From Acanthornis magna (taxonomy: Eukaryota; Chordata; Aves; Passeriformes; Acanthizidae), in NCBI GenBank assembly GCA_036785705.1, contig JAWUZG010000970.1, positions 2,018,501 to 2,082,500 on the forward strand: 64,000 bases of DNA, read 5' to 3'. The notes under the pieces were generated by a model that made no database searches, was not told where the DNA came from, and worked only from the letters and a program-made list of their open reading frames with translations. Shown in pieces: positions 1 to 12,700 of the stretch (position 1 is the first letter of the stretch; each line of letters begins with the position of its first letter). The translations under genes and the position numbers were made by a program.

Positions 1-3000
1 AGATTTCCCACACACAAAATTAAAAATCCTGTTACCAATCCATCTGTGTAACACAGATGAGGGACAAGGGAATTGATGGAAAAGGAACACATAGACAGTG
101 TCACCATCCCACATCTATAAAGAACAGATTGATACTGTTGCCTAAAGGCTCCTGTCATTTTTATTGCAGCGTACATCCTTCTCTATGGATGCCAGGCAAA
201 GGTTATCAGAAAGGCCCTGTTTCGATGTAGCCACCTGGTTTCTTTGGGACCTTCCATGTACGAAAAGAGAAACAACTGTCAGGTAGGAATTGCCATGAAC
301 AACATCACTCTGCCCCAAAACTGACTGTCCTCACAAGCTGCTGAAATTAGACTTCTTCACACCCACCCCGCATGGAGCACTGGAAGGTGGCACAGAAACC
401 AGCCAGGCAGAATGAACACCATAACTTTACCAATTAATGCACTGGACTGTAGGGGCTGTTGGAAAGTCTGAAGTCTGTCAGTCATGGTTATACCCAAGTA
501 CTTGACCATACCGTTAGCACAAACAATACTTAGAATCACACTCTAATGCTGCAATGAACTCAGATAAAAAATTGTCATGTTATTTAAAAGTTGAATGATA
601 CAAAGAAGTGATTCTAAAGCAGTTCATGGGTAATTGTGTCATTTGCCCTGTTCAGAGGACACAAAAGAAAGGAGAATGTTGAGAAGATTATGCTGTCTAC
701 TAATGTTCCTCCTCTAGAGAAGGACTCAAATTGTGACAAAATTATCTTCTCACAGCAATTTTACACACTAATTTTATACAGGCAGGAAGTCCTAACCTGA
801 TAATAAATCTTCCTTTTGCATTTTGAAACTATAGTTCCACAGATTGCTGAATTGCTGCAATAATCCTCATATTTCTATTAAGAGGAAGTGGTCTGGCTTC
901 TCTTTTCCACCTTGTTCTTCTCTTCCACCTTGTCCCTGTTCCCAGCTGTGTAGTCTTGTGTATGCCCTTGCACCATCATCTTCTCATGACCTGATCTTTC
1001 TCACTGATCCTGCTGAAAACTCACTTTTCTCATCCCCTAGGAATTTAAGTCAGCGATATCAACAGGTATAACACTATGATAGAATAGAACAGAACAAGCT
1101 TTTTTTAGATGCCATCTTTTAGAAGGACCTGCCAGATGACACAGGCAGAAGGTAAGAAGTATATTTGTAGGGCTAGCAGTGGGAGGGAATATGTGGGGAA
1201 AAATGGCAATTGCAGGAAAGCATGGGAAGAACTTCTGCTGCACTGAGTTGTTACAACTGACCAGATTTCACAAAACTGTAAGTGCCTGTAGCCACCACAG
1301 AATACAGTCCTAGTAATGGTGCTGACTTTTCTTTTTATGTAGGTCTGGGTAACTTTCCCTTTATGTATATACCCCTCACATATGTAACTCCACATATGTG
1401 AGGCATATAGCTATAGAGATATGAGAGAATCTTAAAAAAAAAATTAAAAATTAGTGTCTAATCATGTGTTCATAAATAAAGCTGTTAACAGCATTAGACA
1501 GTCAGTCTGATTTGAATTACTAACTGTAACCTCTTTTCAGAACACAAGGTTCATGCCAATCTCTACTAAAGTCACACTCATATTTAAGAAGTCACCAGCT
1601 TTTCTGCCCACTCAAGGTTCCTGCTGAGTCTTTGAGTGAACTGGCAGTGAAGAAAGACACAGAAAACAAAGGAAAAGGTAAAGGATAGATATAGGTAAGG
1701 AAAAACAAAACCAAACTAGCCAACCAACACAAAAACCAAAAGAGGAGAAAAGTATGTTCTCTTTAAAAGAACAATTAAGTAATTTGGGAAAAAGATGGCA
1801 AAAAGGCAATACTGTGTACATGCACAGTTTGATACTCCATTTTTAACTTGTGTTGAATACTAAGTTAAGTGAACAAAGATGGCAATATTGAAATTTCTAA
1901 ATCACAAACGTAATGATTTGTTTTACTTGTGCACAAATTCCATCTTTCAGACTTCTTTTTTTCTAAAGCCAGGTGTTTTCAAACTCGGTGAATAAAGTCA
2001 GTGAGACTATAAGCAGATGGAGAGGAAAGTGGCAGGCAGACACTGGCAACATAACCATGTACACCTTAAAGCAGAAAGTTTCAAAGATTTCTTTTTGGTG
2101 TTATGGAAATTGGAAAAGGCTATTAAGGTTTATGCAGCAGAGAACGTTGTTCAGCCTTCCTCACCAGAACCCCCCTGAAGAAAGATTTTAGCCAGTACTG
2201 CAGGACCTAACTGGTTTCGCTCTTTTTGGAGCTCATCAGCTGCAGGTAACGGCTCAAAACCCAAAAATGCATGCACCCCAACACAAATAGAGCAGAACAC
2301 TTTGCTGCAGGAGAAGTCCTCTGCATTGTGAGGCATGCATTCACAATACTAGCACATTTTTTCTAAATGGCTGCCTCTTGTGTCTTGAATGAAAAGTGAC
2401 AGTAAAGCTGTTCTTTCACATCAGAAATTAAGAGTATTTTGCAAAAAACCCATAAAAACTTGTTTTCCTCCCCAAAAATTATCATGGTATCTATATTCTA
2501 CTAATTTTGGCAGAAAAATAAGTTTAGTACTGTCATCTTGACCCAACCATGACAAATATTTGAATGATCCTATCCAATTTAGGCCATTTCAATTTCTAAG
2601 TATGACCAACAGTTAACAAATAAAATAGTAAAATGCTTAACTCTATGCAATGAAAACACTCTCAATCTCTCCTTGACTTCATTTAATCTTTGAATTTATT
2701 GAGAGAAGATAAAAGTCGGAAGGTAACACACTAAGATTTAGTGGAGTCAGCTGAAGTGTCAAATGACGGTGAACATCTGTTGAAAACTTAAAAAACTTGC
2801 AGTAATAAACAAGTAAGGTCAAGATTTTCCTCAATTATGTAAACCAGTAAAGAATTGAGAACACTTGCACAGTGAGGTCGTACAAAATTACTGGAACTCA
2901 AATTTTGGCAAGATCATTGCACGTTCTATCAATCTTCTTTGAACAGCAGAGAAGAGAGACAAAAAGCACCAGCAGATGACAACAACATTAACTACAATGT

Positions 3001-6000
3001 GTAGTGTATGGTCAGAGTCCATCCTGAATTAATTAAGCACTACTTCCATAGGCCACACACAGTCCTGTGCCTTCGGAGTTCATTAAAACTGTTTAGGAAC
3101 CTTTAGCTAAACAATGTCCTGAACAGTTCATCGAGCTATTAACTATTGTCTCAGCGTAATCCACAGAAACAATTAGATAAGAGCTAAAACATGCATTTTT
3201 TAGCAGGGGTAATTAGTAGCCAGCCTTCACTAAAATCTCAGCATAAAGCAGGATCATATGACCCAAGAAGATAAAACAAACCAATACTGTAGCAGAGTGA
3301 ATACTTCTCTGAATCCCCATTAAAGCACCTGAACCTGCAAGCACTGCATCTGAAGCTTCTGTGTTTAAAAAACTGTAAAATACCAAAGTGAGATTAGGCT
3401 AAAGACTGCTCAGATCTGTGATAGCAAAATTACCTTTACACAGTCCAGGGACATCAGAAGTCTTCACTACTGTGCATCAAAAGTAGTTTTAAGAGTAGAA
3501 GCTAAATAACTGGGGACATGTCCAGTTGCATTTCGACTGCTTGGCAGATGTTAATAGTGCTCAGCTGCAGTAAAGCTCTCACAGTGCCAATTAACTAGAG
3601 AAGCTAGAATGTCTTATTTGGAACACATGTAGTAAAAACTGGAGTTCTTAATGTTGAACTCTTAATGTTGAGAGGTGAACTCACAATATGCAGTGTACAG
3701 ACTCAAGAGCTGCAATCTAATGGAAACTTTAGTGCTCACCTTTCCATGCACAGAAGAAAGAAAAGGAATCTTAAACACAATAATAAAGCCTTTACAGCTT
3801 ATTTTAAGATTAATATTTTAAGTTGCCCCTGCAAGCATGTATTCCATGCAGTCTTTTCAAAAATGAATCTCCACTTTACATGGAAGTTTCAAAAATATGA
3901 AAAATCAGAAAATCCTACATACAATCCATACCGTCTCCACTTCTTTTTTTCTTCTTCCTTTGACTATTAACCTACCTTCTTTTAAGAGGAAGATGAACAG
4001 GATAGCAGAAAGCTGGAAGAAGTAGTGAAAGATAAAAGAACTGAGGTGCACAGAACTAGAGGAAAAATGAAGACGACAAAATGAGTATCTGAGAAGCAGA
4101 AGATGGGAAAAAGACTATCAGAATAAAACCTTCAGGGCAAATAAAATACCTTTTGGTAACATTCAAAAATACTGTGCAAATTATGTTAAATTTATTAATT
4201 TTGGTATGCAGTGCTACTTGACAATAAAAATTTTTTATCAGGACATGCAATCTTCAATGCACTGATCAAAAATGAGCTTCTTATTCCAACACAATATTTT
4301 TCTAAAATAAGTAAAATCTCCAAATTAAAAGAAACATAAATATTTACAGGAAAAGTAATCCAGAAACATGATCAGCAGAAAAAGTATCTTTAATTAATCT
4401 TATGAAAAACTGGCACATCAATGCTGAAGTGATTTTGCTGCTATACAACTGAGACTCCACTTAGTGACTTCAAACTTGGTGAGACCTGCTTGGAGTCTGG
4501 CTTTTTTCACTGCTCTGAACCCTATGCCCCACCCTCGAAGACTTACCTTGTTCTTCACCCTCACTAACTTAGTGGGAAGCTGAAGGGTAACTCATGAAGT
4601 TGCTACCCTAATCTCAAAAGATCACAAAAATGTACTATGTACAGTTCAATCTATTCTAAGCAACTTGCGAAAATTCTCTGGGAAATCCTTATGTGAATAA
4701 GCTAAGTAAGTTAAGAAAGCTATGAGAGTGTTTACAAAAAAGGGAATTATATTTTACATCCTTAATTCATCTAGTTTTTACTTTTACTTCATGTAGATTA
4801 AGTACCTCAGCAACAGACTTGAGAGCTGATGACCAAGCACTATGATCTATACTGCAAACTAATTTTCTAATTGGATCCTCATTTTTAGCAAAGTATGAAT
4901 TCTTAAATGCAAAAGCAAACACAGTACACATGATATTGTACTTATGTGACTCACATGCTATTTCTGATCTCATGTCAGCTCTTTCAGTTTGAAGCAGCCA
5001 CTCTTTCCCCAGTTCAGTGTTTCCCCAACCAACTCCACCAAATGCAAAGTACAGTACCAGTCACAGACACAGAAGCTACTCACAGACTACAGAGGGAGCA
5101 AGACTCACACACCAAAGCACCAAGAACCTTTTGTTCTTTTTTTTTTTTTTTTAATAAAAAGGAGAAATAAGGACTAGGCTGTGGGAAACTGCAGGTTCTC
5201 TCCAAAAGTATTATTTGGAATCTTCAGTCTGAGGCAAAACTTCCTTGAATTTTATACAGCCAATGAGCCCCTTAAGAGCACTGTAACTACTATTTTTCAT
5301 GAGAACCTGTAAGCCTGGATACATATGAAAAAACATTGTCACACAAAGTTCTATAATAACTGGAGATCTAGCACATCAGATACTTGATTTCTGACCCTGA
5401 CACACTATTTGTATGTACTACACATAGTTCTCATTAAAAAACAGTTCTTCCCTTCTTCCCTAACCAGAAGACTGATTCCTTCTACCATGATTTTTCTCCC
5501 TCTCCTTCTCTTTTAGCCTTGCACAGATAGGAAGCATTAAGGTTTTCTGCACAACAACAGCAAGATCACTGTTGATTAAGAGTGAGTGGCCCAGTTTTCA
5601 AAATTCCAGATAAAAACTGGAAAAGTAAATGATGACTCTGACCATTTTGAAGTCATTCTTTATTCTCTTACCTTTCCTCTCCCGTTCTCCTTCAACCCAC
5701 ACTGGCCAACCTCCTACAGCAATGCAGAAATCCAGAAAAAAAAGAAGGAAACAGACCAGCGTAATAGAGGAGAAGCTTGCAGATGTTGACAGCATAGCAT
5801 ATTATAGCATGAAAGGAGACAGAACTAAAAATGAAAATGCATTTTTAAGAAACCAAGCTATGGTAACTTCAACCTACACTAACTTCAACAGTGAAGAGTC
5901 TAGGAAAATACTCTGTAGATTGTTTAGATAAAAGGACTAAAGGGAAAATAAATTTTAAAAACAGGAATTTAATGCTTCCGCAGGAAAGCTGCGTCATTTC

Positions 6001-6747
6001 TACCCAAATCAAGAGAACAGAAAATTGTCTGATATCCTGAACTGTTGATTATGAGCAGAACTGATGCTGGACTACCTAACTCAGGGCAGAAGGAAATGAG
6101 ATGAAAGGGGCAGGAGGAATCTGGCTTTTAATTAAGACAAAGATCAAAAGAAAAGCAGTCCTTGCAGAATAGCATTTCTACACACTGTGTTAAAAAGAAC
6201 ACAGGTAAAGGCAGATTTCTGAAGACATCCTGATGATTTATTTTACGAGCAGAACAGTAAAAATAACTCCAAGCATTAACATTTTCACTGTGTTACAAAA
6301 AAATTATACATTTGAAATTATTTGTATTCAGACAGGATATGTAAAAGGCTATTCTTTCCTGAGTTTATTTTTTTAGGTCACTTTTAAGGTGACTTTGTCA
6401 AAGCTGAAAGGTTCCTGACAGATTGAATGATCATAATGAATGCTGACTTGGATCAAAACTCCAGTGAAATGAACTTTTTGGGAATCCATGTCTCCAATTT
6501 GAAAGTTGCAACTTTTTCATTCAAATTAAGGTATATGCAAGTCTAAAAAACCCAAAACCTTTTTACAGAAGGTGATTATACTTTTATGAACACTGTAGAG
6601 AGGTAACTTACATTCAGATGAAAATGAGCACATTCAGAAATATGACTATAAAAAGACTGGACTTTCCCTCTTCTACAGGATACTTTTTACAGAATTTATA
6701 AAACAGTTGATTTTTTGTCAGATATATTCAGACACATAAACACATAC
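1..6747 (-). other. RECK: RECK intron 6 (partial, runs off left edge)
   Basis: No further RECK exon was found on the minus strand here and no convincing gene on the plus strand. The stretch is AT-rich with A/T homopolymer runs (for example around 5140 and 5746). I see no recognisable mobile element. Confidence 0.75.
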
Positions 6748-6795
6748 CTCATATTCCTTCCTGCAGACTTTTAAAACATCAATTTTTGCAGAAGC
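6748..6795 (-). CDS. RECK: RECK coding exon 6
   Basis: A 48-nt phase 0-0 exon with acceptor ctttcag above 6795 and donor gtatgtg from 6747. It encodes ASAKIDVLKVCRKEYE, against ASSKNDISKVCRKEYE in human as recalled. It is the last RECK exon found in the window. The next exon (starting NALFSC in human) was not found down to position 1. Confidence 0.93.
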
Positions 6796-9700
6796 CTGAA
6801 AGACAGGTAAATTTCTCCATTTGTAATAGAAAATAGTAAAATCACATCACAAAATAAAGACAGTCCTACTTTTACATTAACTGCAATAACCACCTTTAAG
6901 AACATAAAGAATCCATTGAAAGCTTTAGGAAAAAAAAAAAAAAGGAGAAGCCATGACCGTTACTATAACATTTAATGAAAACCCAAACCCTCATATTTCT
7001 GCACCAAGTTAGTTGATACCGGAACCACACTAAACAACTTTGGTTTTGTGAAAGGTTTGCCAGATAGAGCAGAATACAGGAAGCACTTAAGAAATGGAAG
7101 AGCTTGAGCATAAAGATCTCCCCATTTAGCATGCTATTTATCACTTGTGTGTTGCTTTCCATTCTCCCTTCTCTTGTGTGTTCAGTTCTACGGCTCCTAT
7201 TGTCAAACTGCGTTGCAGAAATTCTCCCCTCAAACTGCAGATCACTTTGCTCTATACAAAATCTTGTGCTCCTTTTTCATATGGCAGATATTCAAAACTA
7301 TTATAACTACTAACATGTTACTTCCCCCTCCAGTAATTTAAACCACCTGGGTAAAGTCTGACCTTGGACCTATTATATCACCTCCTTCAAAATGACTCCA
7401 AAATCCTCTCAAGTTTCAAGAATCAAGATTAAAATCCAAATATTTCCCATAATCCCTAATATTCGGCAAGTATCTGGATTTTAGTATAAATGAACAAAAC
7501 AGGAAATGTTTTAAACAAAGCCTGCTAAAGTACAGAATATAGCCAAGGTTCTGAGACAACACAGTCTGCAATCAAACACTCCATCATCTGATTTGGAGAA
7601 TGATGAGAAGTGATGTAACAATCATAAGATTAAATTAATAGAATTTCATAAGACTGCAATAAACAGAAATGTCTTCAGCAGGTCTGGAAGACACTTAAAC
7701 ATTAGGGCAAACTTGAAAATGTGGCTAAAAAATGCAATTGAGAATAAACATATCTTCTTCTCAGAAGATCAAAAGTACCCAGTTTGTTTACTCACTCCTC
7801 ATCTCTCTCCCACACTACTCTGTGTACTCACTGCTCATCTCTTGCCACATAGTTTACACTCTGTGCTTTTGGGTGAAAGTAGATTTTTTTTTATGACAGC
7901 AGTTTGCAGTAGGCTGCTTGGTCCAGATTAAGACTACACAGGCAACATTCGCAAGTGTGAGTATTAAGTACATCTGTGCTCCACAACTGAATTACAAGGA
8001 TGATGATAAATAAGAATATGCTCTTAGATTTTGAAGATGTTTTTAAAGCCACAAACACATATTTAGGAAAAAAGCCCCACAAAATGCTTCACAGATTTTT
8101 AATAAAAAGGTCATTGCTAAATTTATGTATTATGCTTAAAACGGTTACTTGACAAAAACATTGGTTATATCAACACCAAAAACAACCCCTTTCTTCAATC
8201 TGATGAAAAAAAAACTCTTTGAAGAGGCACAAAAATCTGTTTGGGGCTTTAACTACAATGTTGTATCGCTAAACATGACACCACCAAAAAAGAGAGCTTA
8301 GGATCTCTTAGGGGAAGCCACATGTTGCCTTCCCCTCAACATTATTTTAAAGTAAGAACTTTTATGTAGAGACTGTGACAAAAAAGTCAAAATGAGGTTT
8401 AGCATTACCAAAGAGAGCTTCAGAACCTGTCTGGATTCAGTCAGTAAGGTGAAAGCCTTACCTGCTTACATGTTTGCCGACACTCCACAGCAATAGCCAG
8501 CTCACAGCAGCCTAAACCAACCCACCCGTCAGACTTCTTCAAAACTCCTTTGGAAATAAGATGAGACTTATTAGAGAAGAGAAACTATGCCACCATCTTC
8601 CCTTCCCTCCACCTTTTCAAATTTGATAATCCTGCTCTCATTCAAGAGATCTACATAGAGATTCACTTTTTTTGGAATTCCAAACCAACTTTAAGCAAGA
8701 AAAGAACATGTCTCTGCTTTCATAAATGCTGAAACTGGCAGTTAATGAAGTACCATCCATACACTGAGTTTAAAGATGCTTTATGCAAACTATTTTATAT
8801 GTTCAATGGAAGTATTAGATTTTGATAATCTATCTAATCTGAAGCATAAGACAACAATAACATCAGGAAAAAAACTCATTAAAATTGAGAACATAATCTC
8901 TTACAGATAGATCCTATTGTTTGTTTCAATTTCACATTTTTCTACCAACTTTGTCAGTGCAGAAAATGTTCCTTATTTTTTCTCCATGCTTCCTGTGGTG
9001 GTTTTGGTCAGGATGGAGTTAAATTTCTTCAGCTGAGCTGGCACAGGGCTATGTTTTGGATTTCTGATTAAAACAGTGTCGCTGACACAGGGATGTTTTA
9101 GTTACTGCAAACACAGGCAGCATCAAGGCCCCTTCTGTTTTCCATAGGGACTCACAAGTAGGCTGGCAGTGCACAAAAAGTTGGGAGGAGACACTGCCAG
9201 GACAGCTGACACCAACTGACATTGCATACCCCATGGCACCAAGCTCAGCCATAAAAGCTGGGGGTTGAGGCTCACGGGGACTGCCACTGCTTGGTGGCTC
9301 GCTGGGCACCAGTTGGTTGGTGGTGAGCAACTATTTTCTTTTGCATCACTTGTTCTTCTTGGGTTTGGGTATTTTTCTCCTGTCTTTGTTTTTCCTCCCA
9401 TTTTAAAGGTACGAACTGTTTTCAGCCCAACCCATGGGTTTTCTGACTTTTGCCCGTCTGATTCTCCCCTCTATGCCACTGATGGGGTAATGAGCAAACA
9501 CTGTGCGCTACTTAGCTACCTACTGGGGTTAATCCACGACTCTTCCTCTGTCATTTATACCCCCAGTAACATGGTTTCATAGCCAAAACTATCTCCAAGA
9601 AGTTTCCCATCTCCCTGTCTCTCTTAATCCAGTTATTTCACTATTTGCATTATCCTCATTTCTTACCATAAAGTTACATAGAAATATGGTAAGAAGCAAA

Positions 9701-12700
9701 TTGCTGCTGTAAGTTGTTTCAGCCTCTTAATCTATTAATACAGATTTTCTAATGTTTTCAAGACATCAGAAATTAAATAAAAGAACATAATCCTGTATCT
9801 ATTTCTCATGTAACTTTAAAGACAGAAATAAAGGGAAGGTTTGATCTATGCAGCTGGCCAGCAGCTGTGACAAACTTGTTACATTTTTTTTCTTCGGACA
9901 GGAGGTAGAATTATTTAACTCAAATGAACCACTCATTTTTGTTATGAATATTTTTAAAAAACAGAAGCAGAATTAGTGTATGTAATAATGTTCTTTACGT
10001 AGAAATAAAAAAGTAGAAAGTAAAAGAATCAACAACTTAATTTAAAAAAATGCTCTTAAGCCTAGTGGAAATGCCTGTTCAGAAGAGCCACATGGGATGT
10101 GCAGCTTTAAAAAAGGGAAGTGAAAGAGTTAGGAGCAAGACCAGTGATCTTAAATTTAAATTAAGAAAACACTTGGGAAAAAAGGGGTGGAAATGAGTAA
10201 TAAAAAATAATTGCAATCAATGGAAAACAATGGGCAATTAGTATTAATAATGAAGAAAATTGCCCTTAAAATACACTCTGTTGACTTTACAAACACAGGT
10301 GGCATGGAAAGTCTTGCTAGCATCTGTCTTTCATGACATTTCAATAGGCAAATTAAGAAAATGCACTAACGGCAATTTTATAGTGGAGGAGCAAAATCTC
10401 CACTAAATTAACACATTCCCCCAGGAAATCAGAATAAGCATAACAGTTATTAAACTATAATTGAAAACCTTAATGCTTGACACAAGTAAGGTAGCAGCAT
10501 TGCACAGCAGGTGGAGGGAGCAGAGGGGCAAAGGTGATGAACAGCTTCTGGTTGTAGCCTCTATTCTTTTAGTTTGACCATCTGAATGATCCAGACCCTC
10601 TGCAGGCACTGTGGGCCAGCGATCCGTAGGTCTTTCTGGAGACTGTCAAAATCCTCTTAACATCTATTCAGAGTATTGGCTCAGCTTTCCAATTCACACT
10701 AGTTCAAAGCAGCTGTGAAGGTCATGAACAACTGCAAGTACAGTTAACTTTTCACTTCCACAATTGGGGTGCAGAACTAGTTTTTCAGAAGCTGAGCATC
10801 TTTTTGACAGTGTCAAAGAGATTGCTGTTGTGCACACTTCAGTAGCTTGCAATCAGTGATCAAAAATTTAGAATTTGATGCACCTACGTTTGACTATGTA
10901 TGTACATTTAATTGCCAAATCAACCACTCACTATGCTCTGTTTTAGGCATAAAATAACATCAGTTGTTTCAGCATAAATTCCTACGTGGGGATTCCTTTC
11001 AATCAGAACAGTAATGTTTGGTAGAACATTTATTAGTAGGATTCATAACATAAGGCATAAGCAATCTAAAAAAAAAAAAAAAAAATCAAAGAAACAACAT
11101 GCAATTTGAAAGAAAGATCTCCAGAAATCTCTGTTGCAATAACTAGCTGTATCCAGGAGAAACACATGGTAAATAGAGCTGGACAGCTTTAGGGGCAATG
11201 TCACCACCGACCAGCCACCGTGAATCACCATTGAGTAATCAGGTAACCATATTTTGTGCAATACAGAGCCTGTGGTTTTCAGACATATTGGAGCTAAATT
11301 AAACTGTGATAAAAGAATGAAGCAAGCTACAAATACATGCCAAATTAAGAAGGCTGATAATTTTCAGCAGTCATTAATATTTTCTTGGCAAGTGGCCCTC
11401 TCTCCAGGTTATATCCAACCAGCTGACAAGTTCGTGAATAAAAAAAATTATGTCACATGCTCAAGAAATATTGAACTTCAATCTTAATACAGCAATTTAT
11501 AAATTAATTTTGTTGTCAAGGTAATTAAGATGTCTGCATTTCTAGAAGAAAATGTATCTTCAGTGCACAATTGATTGACTGGAGCCCATAGTTCTGATAA
11601 TTCATCAAATTCATCTGTATGTTACAGATTCCTGAGCTATGAAAGATCATCTAGTTGCCTAGCACAGACTCTCAGCCTGCCCTCATATATGTTCCAGCTC
11701 CTTAATCACCTTACAATGGCTCTTTGCTGAACTTGCTGCAGTGTGTTCATAGTTTTCCTGTCCCAAAACGCTCAGAACTGGACATAGTATCCCTGACATA
11801 GAGGGGAAGGATCAGCTATCAGCTCTCTTCATCTGCTGGCAACATTTTCACTAAGTTTCACAAGTCTAGATGCTGTTGGCCTTTGCTACCAAGGGCACAT
11901 TGGTGGGCCATGTTCCACTTGCTGGTCACCAGGACTCCCAGGTATGTTTCTCCCAAGCTGCTTTCCAGCTGGTCAGCCTCCTGTGTGCTATGGAGCATGA
12001 GGCCTTCACCAAAAGATAATATATTTTGCTAGTTTTACTTAAGCAATAAGACAGAAAGTCTCTTTACAAGCACTGGAATCAACAGTTTGCCTCCAAGGCC
12101 TGGTGGGGGGACAGGAAGGAGGGTGGGGAATCCGAGGAGATTCTGTAAAACTGCTACAACCTCCTCCTTCCTAACTCCCACTTTTCCAGCTATAGCATGC
12201 TAATTTCATTCTAAGTCTTTCGGAAATGACATATGATACAGTGGACTAGTTAAGCCCGATTTCATCTATTTTTTATGTCTCCTTTTAACATTACAGCCTT
12301 GTCTTGTGATTTATGTTTTAACTTTCTAAATCCACCTGTACCAAGCAGTTTGGTTCATGACCTGAGCCTTTGCACTTAAACGTTTGTGTAGTTCTTACTA
12401 TTTCCTTGTGTTACTCAATATTTGTTCAAATCATGCTGCATCTAGAGTAAAGTCATAATTATCAGTGATTTTGTAGATCAGGCTAAGGTGTAACAAACCT
12501 AAAAAATCTTGAAAGGAAAGAAACGCTGATGTTTTCTGGATTTGTCACGGAAGAACATGTTTAAGTATACAAACATAATAAACATTTTCTAACTAGGAAA
12601 AGTGTTAATAAAATATATATAACTCATTATATACTAGAGGAAACTAGACACCACATACAGTTTATAACAGATGCATAATGGAAGTTAAATTATCATGAAT

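Noticed and set aside
9049..9582. Open frames of 92-105 codons on both strands
   Set aside because: They lie within the solo LTR and are not retroviral coding sequence.
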